A DNA stretch of 64,000 bases from NCBI RefSeq assembly GCF_000092065.1, contig NC_009367.1:248001-312000 (forward strand). The letters run 5' to 3'. A model generated the notes under the pieces. It made no database searches. It had not been told where the DNA came from and worked only from the letters and a program-made list of their open reading frames with translations. The translations under genes were made by a program, and so were the position numbers. Positions 57,457-64,000 of this stretch are shown piece by piece. This DNA comes from Ostreococcus lucimarinus CCE9901. Taxonomy: Eukaryota; Chlorophyta; Mamiellophyceae; Mamiellales; Bathycoccaceae. Every line of letters starts with the position of its first letter. The stretch's first letter is position 1.

Positions 57457-59577
57457 ATGCCGTTCGCGCGGCTGAGGAGCGCGGCGACGGCGGCGACGAC
57501 GGCGACGACGGGGACGATCGGGAATTCTGCATCGGCGCGAGCGATGGCGAAGCGCGCGGCGATGGAAGCGACGAAAGGCGCGGCGACGATGACGGTGGAC
57601 GCGAAGACGAGCGTGACGTCGAACGCGACGGTGCGCGCGCTGGAATTCGTCGTGAAAGCGGTGCGGTGGTTGATTCGGGCGACGACGACGCAAATCGCGG
57701 TGGCGACGGCGACGACGGCGATCGGATTCGTCCTCGGGGCGATGCTCACGGTGTGGAGTAAGCGCACGAGGGATAAAGACTACGTGAGACGAGTGCTGAT
57801 AAGTCGTCGCAGGCGAAAGGATGCGGATGCATCGCCCTCGTTGACGTGGTTGGAGAGCGTGCGAGCGAAGAAGGAGTTGGAGACGAACGAACAGGATCAG
57901 ATACACTTTAAGGATGAATTTAAGACGTTATTCAACACGTATTCGCCGAAATGGACGGAAGACGCGTCGTTCAATCGCGTGCATTGGCTCAATCGAGTGA
58001 TCGACGCGGCTTGGCCGAACATTGACACCGGGGTGAGCAAGACGGTGAAGGAGAGTGTCGAGCCGATTTTACGCGACATGCTTCCCGAGAGCGTGACTTG
58101 GATTGGTTTTGAGAAATTTACACTCGGTCCGCGCGCACCGACGCTTTGTGGGATTCGCTCGCACTCGTCTCACATGGAGAATTCCATCTTGGACATCGAG
58201 CTCACGTGGGCTTCGTCGTGCGAAATCATCGTCACGTTGTACGCGTTTGGGATACGATTTCCGGTGTCTTTACGCCAGCTTCAGCTGAAGTGCTTGGTGC
58301 AAGTGACTTTTGATCCGTTGGTAGATATCATTCCATGTCTCGGTGCGATCGAAGCTTGCTTGATGGGTATGCCTGAGATTTTGGACTTTGGATTGTTCCT
58401 TCCGGGCGGAATCGATCTCATGGCGCTCCCCTTCATGCACGGTTTCGTCAAGCGCACCGTGAAATCGTCCATCGAGAAGATGCTCTTATATCCTTATAAA
58501 CTGCACATACCCATAATGGAGGCCAGCGGTATCGAGGAGTCTTCGACGGGGATGATGCGAATTAGATTCCTGAAGGGAAATGCGTTCTACAAGCGACGCA
58601 ACTATAGCCGCCTCTCGCGCAAGAAAGGCAAGGCTTCTTCGCTGATGCGAAACATGCTCAAATCGGACAATTACTTTATCAAGTATTGGACTCGCGAGCA
58701 GCGCCAGCTGAGTACACCACCGCGTTTAGGAGACGCACCGAGCTGGGATGGCGTCGAAGACTCGTTTGTGTTGTGCGATCGAGAAACTCCCTTGACGTTC
58801 CGCCTCCTTAAACAGGGCGCCGAGCGTATCTCCAACTATGGCGAGGCATCGATCACGTGCGGAGAAATCGCCGATCGCGGGCCAGGTCCGATTGTTCTCG
58901 AACTCCCTTTCATCGATCCAACGTACTACAAGAAAGAGTGCCCACTCGAGTATTTCGCCGCCGCCGACGGCTACACGCACGAACAAATCATGACTCGCAG
59001 CAACGAAATCACCGAGTGGCACAAAAAAAGCGAAGAAGAAGCGGATGAGGCGCGCATGAAATACTTTTACCGATGCATCGAGGAACAGAACAAGACGAAA
59101 ACACCTGGTGGGAAAAAGTTCATGCACCCGACGATGACAGTCGAGCTCGAGTACATCGACACCGGCGCTCCGGATGAATTCGATGAGGATTACGAGCAAG
59201 GTTTGCTCACCGTCGAACTTCTCGAAGGTCGCAATTTGCTTCGTGTCAAGGACTTGCCGCCGAATCCCATGGCTCACGTGTCTTGTGCAAAGCAAACGTA
59301 CACGAGTGCGCGCAAATTGAAGACTTCGCAGCCCAAGTTCAACGAACGTTTCGTCTTTTACAACGTCATTCCAGACGTCGACCCGCTCAGAATCGAAATC
59401 AGAGGTTTTGAAGTCTCGCTCGGCTTTGTGGAGATCGACGTCTCACTCGTCCGCCAAAACGTCATAATGAAGGACGTTTTCAAGCTTCAAGGCGTAGCCA
59501 AGGGTGAGATCGAACTTTTGCTCCAGTACGCTCCGATGTCCACGAAAAACGCGGTCCACCGCATCCCGGTCTTGTAA
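57457..59577 (+). CDS. SMP- and C2-domain lipid-transfer tether (extended synaptotagmin-like)
   Basis: A 706-aa protein. After an Ala/Thr-rich start, a hydrophobic anchor lies at about 78-97 (TQIAVATATTAIGFVLGAM). The SMP region (about 160-350) has VHWLNRVIDAAWPNIDTG, VKESVEPILRDMLP, FTLGPRAPTLCGIRSHS and CLGAIEACLMGMPEILDFG. C2-like parts follow, the last (about 580-690) with LLTVELLEGRNLLRVKDLP and QPKFNERFVFYNVIP. This matches synaptotagmin/E-Syt proteins at ER-plasma membrane or ER-plastid contacts. The frame is open upstream to 56953 but overlaps the divergent gene; the ATG at 57457 was chosen. Confidence 0.87.
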   Translation: MPFARLRSAATAATTATTGTIGNSASARAMAKRAAMEATKGAATMTVDAKTSVTSNATVRALEFVVKAVRWLIRATTTQIAVATATTAIGFVLGAMLTVWSKRTRDKDYVRRVLISRRRRKDADASPSLTWLESVRAKKELETNEQDQIHFKDEFKTLFNTYSPKWTEDASFNRVHWLNRVIDAAWPNIDTGVSKTVKESVEPILRDMLPESVTWIGFEKFTLGPRAPTLCGIRSHSSHMENSILDIELTWASSCEIIVTLYAFGIRFPVSLRQLQLKCLVQVTFDPLVDIIPCLGAIEACLMGMPEILDFGLFLPGGIDLMALPFMHGFVKRTVKSSIEKMLLYPYKLHIPIMEASGIEESSTGMMRIRFLKGNAFYKRRNYSRLSRKKGKASSLMRNMLKSDNYFIKYWTREQRQLSTPPRLGDAPSWDGVEDSFVLCDRETPLTFRLLKQGAERISNYGEASITCGEIADRGPGPIVLELPFIDPTYYKKECPLEYFAAADGYTHEQIMTRSNEITEWHKKSEEEADEARMKYFYRCIEEQNKTKTPGGKKFMHPTMTVELEYIDTGAPDEFDEDYEQGLLTVELLEGRNLLRVKDLPPNPMAHVSCAKQTYTSARKLKTSQPKFNERFVFYNVIPDVDPLRIEIRGFEVSLGFVEIDVSLVRQNVIMKDVFKLQGVAKGEIELLLQYAPMSTKNAVHRIPVL

Positions 59578-59649
59578 ATCACCATAATCGCGTCATTCCG
59601 CGCCTCCTCGACGACGCTCGCGCTCGTCGCGCCCCGCTAGCCGCGCGTC

Positions 59650-60693
59650 ATGCCTCCGACGATGCGTTTCGAGCACTCGAGCCCGACCGCGCGGCTATTT
59701 CACTCTCCCGCGACGGTGAAACCGAGCACGTGGTCGACGGGGGAAAGAACGCTTGACGATTCATCTTCAACCGCCGTCGACGAACTCGACGCCGCGTCCT
59801 ACGCCCGCGTGCTCGAACGAAGAATCGCGGAGCTGGAAGAAATCGTGGAAAAAACGCGAAATACCACCGGTGATGGGAAGTACGCGGCGATGGAGGCGAA
59901 GTGCGCGGCGTTGCGGGCGGAGAATGCGAGGCTCAAGGCGACGACGTCGACCGCGGCGCCGCTCCGAGACGTGACGAACGGCTCGCGAGCGCGGGAATCG
60001 ACGCCGATGCGAGCGTTGAAGAGTCGATTGAGTGAATCCACGGCGGCGATGGCGGTCGAGAACGAACTGCGGGTGGAGTTGGCGAAGGCGAAATCGACGG
60101 CGGCGGCGGAGAGCGCCCGCGCGGAGAAGCGGTTTAATAAAGCTTTGGAGACGGCGTCTGAAAACGAAGAGTGGCTGGCGAGCGCGCTTCGAGCAAAATG
60201 TGATGAAGTTGAAAAGAGTGAGGCGAAGAGGCGAGGCATGGACGCGAGAATGGGCGAATTACAAGACGCCTTGCGCGTCAGCGAATCGCGTCTTCGCGAG
60301 GCGTTGAACAACCTCGATGAATATCGCGCAGAGGTCAAATCGTCCATCAAACGCGAGAAAAAGCACGCAAAAATCATGCACGACAAGTATAAGGCGTGTA
60401 AGCGTGAAAGAGCGCAGCTTGAAGCGGAAGTTGACGCGCTGCGTGAACTCGCGTCGACGCCTCCGCCGGATGCGACGCCCGGGTCGGTTTCCTACACCCG
60501 CGCCGCGGAATCCGCCGTCAAAATCGCATCATTCGCGATGGAATTCGCGATGGAGTACCCTTCCCCATTCGCCGCTTTCGCCGTGGCTTTATTCCACGCC
60601 TTATCTTGGCTCTTTCTTCGCCGCGGACCTTCCAGTGTCCTCGCGCCCCCCGAGCGCTTCGACGTCTCCGGCTTCCTCACCGTTTTCCCTTAG
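59650..60693 (+). CDS. Coiled-coil protein with C-terminal hydrophobic segment, unknown function
   Basis: A 347-aa protein. A Ser/Thr/Pro-rich head (1-45) is followed by coiled coil (about 50-265, LERRIAELEEIVEKTR, KCAALRAENARLKA, ELQDALRVSESRLREALNN). A hydrophobic segment lies at about 305-325 (FAAFAVALFHALSWLFL), followed by a short tail. This fits a tail-anchored or golgin-like tether. The family was not recognised. ATG at 59650, 72 bp after the SMP-C2 stop on the same strand. Confidence 0.75.
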   Translation: MPPTMRFEHSSPTARLFHSPATVKPSTWSTGERTLDDSSSTAVDELDAASYARVLERRIAELEEIVEKTRNTTGDGKYAAMEAKCAALRAENARLKATTSTAAPLRDVTNGSRARESTPMRALKSRLSESTAAMAVENELRVELAKAKSTAAAESARAEKRFNKALETASENEEWLASALRAKCDEVEKSEAKRRGMDARMGELQDALRVSESRLREALNNLDEYRAEVKSSIKREKKHAKIMHDKYKACKRERAQLEAEVDALRELASTPPPDATPGSVSYTRAAESAVKIASFAMEFAMEYPSPFAAFAVALFHALSWLFLRRGPSSVLAPPERFDVSGFLTVFP

Positions 60694-60908
60694 TCTCTCT
60701 CTTCCTATCTCCCTCGTGTCGTCGCATTCATTATTAATTTATATCCTTTCGAACGCGCGTCGTCGTCCCTCGCGCGTCGTCGTCCCTCGCGACGTCCCGC
60801 TCGCGCGGCCTCGCCTCGCGTCCCGAGGGCTGACGTCAGCCGACGTCACGCATCCACCGCGCGCTTCACAATCCGTCGCGCGCCGCGAACGCGCCCGACG
60901 CCGATCGA

Positions 60909-61877
60909 ATGCACGCCGCGATGACGCACGCGATGACGCGCGCGATGCCGCCCGCGCGCGCGGCGCCCGCGCGTCGCGCGACGACGACGACGACGACGGC
61001 GCGTCGCGTCTTATCCGCTCGGTCCGCCGTCCGCGCGCGCGCGAGCGCGGCGATCGCGAGCCCGGACGCGCGCGCGAAGGAGGCGCAGGCGTGGATCGAC
61101 GCGTGGAAGAGCGGCGCGAGCGCGGGCGCGGCGGGCGCGGCGGGCGCGGCGGCGGCGGCGACGACGACGACGTTTGAGCTGCGCCGCGGGTCTCGAAAGG
61201 TGTCCGACGAAAAGGAAGCCGCGCTGCTGAGCACGACGTCGTTCGGCACGATCGGTCTGAGCGTTGGATTGCCTCTGCTGCTGTACGGGTTCTGCGCGTA
61301 CTTTTCGTTCCTGCCGGGGGCGGACATCTCGGCGTTGATGTTGATTTACGGCTTTCCGATTTCGCTCATCGGCTTCGCGCTGAAGTACGCCGAGTTGGAA
61401 CCGTTGAAGCTCGTGACGTACGAGGACGCTTTGAAAGTGCGGGAGGAACAAACGACGCCGATCTTGACTCAAGTGCGAGGGGACGTGACGCGATACAGAT
61501 ACGGAGATGAGCAACATTTGGAGGAGGCGCTGAAGATTATTTTCCGCTTCAACCGACCGGGCGGTTTGCGAAGAAACCAAGCCCCCGAGCTCGTGGGGTT
61601 GTCCGAACAGATCATCAACGATCGTTACGCGTTGTGCCTCGAGTTCGATTCGCCCAAGATGGACTTCACCGAGTGGACCGATCGCGTGAGCAAGATTACG
61701 ACGTTTTTCGGTCCGGGCGTCATCGCCGCGGCGACGCGCATCGACGGCGACGAGCACAAGGTTGAGATCGCGTTGATCACCACCGGCGAGGGCGGCGGGG
61801 AGATGCAAGACATGGAAGTCTTACCTCCGCTCGCCCCTGGACAACCCGCTCGATACGTCAAGCGCGGTACCGCGTAA
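60909..61877 (+). CDS. DUF2854 plastid membrane protein
   Basis: A 322-aa protein with a Met/Thr/Arg/Ala-rich transit peptide (about 1-48). An Ala/Gly-rich linker (about 68-90, GAAGAAGAAAAA) precedes FELRRGSRKV. Two hydrophobic segments follow (about 112-130, FGTIGLSVGLPLLLYGFCA, and 140-160, LMLIYGFPISLIGFALKYAE). A soluble region (about 185-310) has YRYGDEQHLEEALKIIFRF and LCLEFDSPKMDFTEW. The hydrophobic pair ending ALKYAELEPLK resembles DUF2854 of cyanobacteria and plastids. Function unknown. The upstream Met cluster makes the exact start unsure. Confidence 0.78.
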   Translation: MHAAMTHAMTRAMPPARAAPARRATTTTTTARRVLSARSAVRARASAAIASPDARAKEAQAWIDAWKSGASAGAAGAAGAAAAATTTTFELRRGSRKVSDEKEAALLSTTSFGTIGLSVGLPLLLYGFCAYFSFLPGADISALMLIYGFPISLIGFALKYAELEPLKLVTYEDALKVREEQTTPILTQVRGDVTRYRYGDEQHLEEALKIIFRFNRPGGLRRNQAPELVGLSEQIINDRYALCLEFDSPKMDFTEWTDRVSKITTFFGPGVIAAATRIDGDEHKVEIALITTGEGGGEMQDMEVLPPLAPGQPARYVKRGTA

Positions 61878-61944
61878 TAAAATCCTTTGTAGTACACGAC
61901 ACCGATTCGCCTCGACTCGCCGCAGACGCCGCCTCGCGCGCGCG

Positions 61945-63546
61945 ATGACCGCGCCCGATCTCTCCCGCTTCGACGAAGGCTCGAGCGATGAGGACGATTT
62001 CATCGCTCGCGTGCGCGCGCGCGAGCTCGCCGAGGGCGCCGACGACGCGAGCGCCGCCGCCGACGCGTCGCCGCCGACGACGAGCGGCGGCGGCGGCGAC
62101 GATAAAACCGACGCCGACGCGCGCGTGAGCGCGAATCGCGCGTCCAAGCTCGAACGCGCGCGAGAAAAGAAGCGCAAGGCCAAGCAAGCGCGCGCAAAAC
62201 GGCGTAAACTGGAAGAGGGACGACCGCGAGGAACGGACGAGACGGAAGGCGGCGGCGACGCGGCGAACGCCGACGACGAAGACAAGGTGTTCCACGGCAC
62301 GTTTAACGTCGAGGGCGTGGTGATGAACGACGAATTAGTGCTCGTGGATAAAAAGTCTAAAGCCGTGTACTCGAGCACGGAGCGTACGGCGAATGGGGAA
62401 CACGTCAGGATCGGGACGTGGGACGACGCGACGCAGAGCTATACGTATTGGAAACCGGCGGAGAAGAAAAAGGATGAGAGAAAAGAGAAAGGGGCGGTTT
62501 TGAACGAGCGTGGGGAGACGATACCGGCGATCTTTAAGGGGAACGCGAAGTTAGCGGAAGAATTTAAGGCGCCGGCGGAGGTAGAGCATCCGTTCGAGAC
62601 GGACGCGGACGACCACTGCGAGACGTCGCCTGAGGCGCACGAAAACGTAGCGAATTTCTTAAAGGCGGCGTGCGGGCGCTTGAATAAAACGCCCGCCGAC
62701 CTGGTGATTTATGACCCTTACTACTGCGCCGGAGGTACGCGAAGGAACTTGGCTTTGATTGGATTCACGAACGTCATCAATCGCAACGAAGATTTTTACA
62801 AAGTCATCGAAGAGGGGCGCGTGCCCGAGCACGACGTCTTCCTGACAAATCCACCGTACTCTGCTGACCACATAGAGAAGTGCGTGACGTTTGCGGCAGA
62901 AAATCTTGCTGCACACGGCCGTCCGTACATGCTGCTCTTGCCCTCGTACGTCATTCACAAGGATTACTACCTGCCCGCGTTGCTCACGGGCGGCTCGCGA
63001 GGGAAGGAAAAGGCGAAATCGCTCGAGCTTCAGCGCAAAGACGAGGAAAACAACGAAGATGACGTCGAGGAGAATGACGATGGTATCAAGCGTCACGGTG
63101 GTGGTGCCGCTCGAGCGCAAATCTTGCCATTCTACATCGCGCCGAAGAAGCGTTATTATTATTGGACACCCAAGGCGATGGTGAAGGCGCGCGCCGCCAA
63201 AGGTCAAAGCGAAGAAAGCGCCAAGGCGCGTCGCAAGCGAACGCACATAGGCGCCCTGGGTGAACGTACCTCACCGTTTCTGTCGTTCTGGTACTGCTGT
63301 TTCGGGTCGATGCAGCGCGATGTGTTGGCGTGGCACAAAAAGTTGCCTCGTAGCGAAGTTTGGGGGTACGTGGTGGCGCGACACCCGAACGATTTGCCGC
63401 TCGCCGTGCTAGACGAATGGGATCCGCGCAGGATCGCCGCCATGGAAAAAGCCAAGGCTGATGGAGTGGAAATCCCGCAGCTTAGTTCGTACGCCGGTTT
63501 TACCGGCGCCGCGCAATCCCCAGCCAAGAAGAAATTCTACAAATGA
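61945..63546 (+). CDS. NPPY-motif methyltransferase-like protein
   Basis: A 533-aa protein. The N-terminal 115 residues are acidic and then basic (REKKRKAKQARAKRRK), like a nuclear protein. A middle part has VFHGTFNVEGVVMNDELVLV and GTWDDATQSYTYWKP. The C-terminal half has a Rossmann-like pattern: VIYDPYYCAGGTRRNLALIGF, VINRNEDFY, and DVFLTNPPYSADHIEKCV, followed by RPYMLLLPSYVIHKDYY. NPPY is the catalytic motif of amino-methyltransferases (N6-adenine or Gln/Lys type). A clear SAM glycine loop is not visible, so activity is uncertain. Similar unnamed proteins exist in other protists as far as I recall. ATG at 61945. Confidence 0.75.
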   Translation: MTAPDLSRFDEGSSDEDDFIARVRARELAEGADDASAAADASPPTTSGGGGDDKTDADARVSANRASKLERAREKKRKAKQARAKRRKLEEGRPRGTDETEGGGDAANADDEDKVFHGTFNVEGVVMNDELVLVDKKSKAVYSSTERTANGEHVRIGTWDDATQSYTYWKPAEKKKDERKEKGAVLNERGETIPAIFKGNAKLAEEFKAPAEVEHPFETDADDHCETSPEAHENVANFLKAACGRLNKTPADLVIYDPYYCAGGTRRNLALIGFTNVINRNEDFYKVIEEGRVPEHDVFLTNPPYSADHIEKCVTFAAENLAAHGRPYMLLLPSYVIHKDYYLPALLTGGSRGKEKAKSLELQRKDEENNEDDVEENDDGIKRHGGGAARAQILPFYIAPKKRYYYWTPKAMVKARAAKGQSEESAKARRKRTHIGALGERTSPFLSFWYCCFGSMQRDVLAWHKKLPRSEVWGYVVARHPNDLPLAVLDEWDPRRIAAMEKAKADGVEIPQLSSYAGFTGAAQSPAKKKFYK

Positions 63547-63701
63547 AATCGTTTTACAAGCCTGCGTTTTATAATGCACAAATGCCTATAGATAGAATAC
63601 AACACGAACACATTATCACTCGTTCTCCATGCCACACGCGTACACGAGCATCGCTGCGCGCGTAGAGCGTGGAAAACCACCGGAGGTGAGTCTATGAACC
63701 G

Positions 63702-64000
63702 TTAAGCTTTGAACCTTCGAGTCGCGAAAACGAGCGCCTCTACACGCGAAGAATGGTTAGAAACAAACGCCGTTCGACGACGAACGCGCGCGCGCGCGAC
63801 GACAACACACGCACCTTGCACCGACATCGGAAGCTCTGAAATATCGACCGAGATATCTTCCGCGAAGATCGGCAAATCGCACAGCGTGAAGAGCAAATTT
63901 GGTTCCTCTGAGATCGCGTAAATCGTATCCTCGTCGCTCTCCGAAGCCCAAATCCGCGTGATGCACGCTTGCGTGCGCCGTATGCGATCTTCCAAATCGT
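63702..64000 (-). CDS. 3' end of an unidentified gene cut by the right edge
   Basis: The visible part is 64000-63815 joined to 63739-63702, giving about 74 C-terminal residues. The 75-bp intron has donor CAAG/GTGCGTGTG, a CTAAC branch motif and acceptor GTGTAG, with phase 1 preserved. The protein end contains RIRRTQACITRIWASESDED, IYAISEEPNLLFTLCDLPIF and, after the join, QEALVFATRRFKA. The family was not recognised. The start lies outside the window. Confidence 0.6.
   Translation of the reverse strand, partial: DLEDRIRRTQACITRIWASESDEDTIYAISEEPNLLFTLCDLPIFAEDISVDISELPMSVQGACVVVARARVRRRTAFVSNHSSRVEALVFATRRFKA

Noticed and set aside
1-64000. Transposable elements or viral insertions
   Set aside because: No transposase, integrase, reverse transcriptase, capsid-like protein or long terminal or inverted repeats were seen among the frames.

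Overview
The window is nuclear DNA of a very compact, GC-rich picoeukaryotic green alga. The best fit is the genus Ostreococcus (Mamiellophyceae); species and chromosome cannot be fixed from the sequence alone. The evidence is eukaryote-specific genes (ADA2, BRF1, VPS36, SNARE, golgin, RNase P proteins), green-lineage genes (STAY-GREEN, TOC1, NEF1-like, plastid front-end desaturase, several plastid proteins of cyanobacterial ancestry), mostly intronless frames and gaps of 20-500 bp. About 40 protein genes were called. I found no convincing tRNA, rRNA, CRISPR array or mobile element.

Layout. 0-8.5 kb: ADA2, an intron-rich DUF3685-like plastid gene, a double rhodanese, a front-end desaturase, STAY-GREEN. 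8.7-19.4 kb: folate synthase, AsnRS with a WHEP insert, VPS36, eIF1A, a NEF1-like polytopic protein, a small plastid candidate, an NPSN SNARE. 19.6-29.2 kb: DCAF-type WD40 protein, BRF1, a small membrane protein, a P5A ATPase. 29.3-41 kb: class II photolyase, UDP-glucose dehydrogenase, a Bacteroidetes-like AIR synthase, DUF1823, an LMBR1 protein, a MaoC hotdog protein, a plastid membrane protein, DUF3007, a nucleoside transporter. 41-54 kb: NSUN2, a membrane protein, the clock gene TOC1, an RPP40-like protein, an acyl-CoA dehydrogenase, a GRAB/GRIP golgin, POP4, a ribokinase/TIM-barrel fusion. 54-64 kb: a protein kinase, an RluA pseudouridine synthase, an SMP-C2 tether, a coiled-coil tail-anchored protein, DUF2854, an NPPY-motif methyltransferase-like protein, and a gene cut by the right edge.

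Splicing. Seven genes need introns to give sensible proteins. Exon joins were derived by hand from donor (mostly GTGCGT or GTACGT), branch motif (CTGAC or degenerate forms) and reading phase. They restore conserved starts or cores of STAY-GREEN, NPSN, UDP-glucose dehydrogenase, DUF3007, the acyl-CoA dehydrogenase and the DUF3685-like protein. Introns fall into two types: GC-rich with a perfect ACTGAC, and short AT-rich with degenerate branch motifs.

The genes are housekeeping and do not form one pathway. The points most worth a second look are the tandem 30-bp repeat with a compensatory stem change upstream of BRF1, the Bacteroidetes-like AIR synthase, the ribokinase/TIM-barrel fusion, TOC1 with a complete phospho-receiver and a perfect evening element upstream, the intron-dense DUF3685-like gene, and the NPPY-motif protein. 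Family assignments rest on motif recognition from memory, not on database searches.
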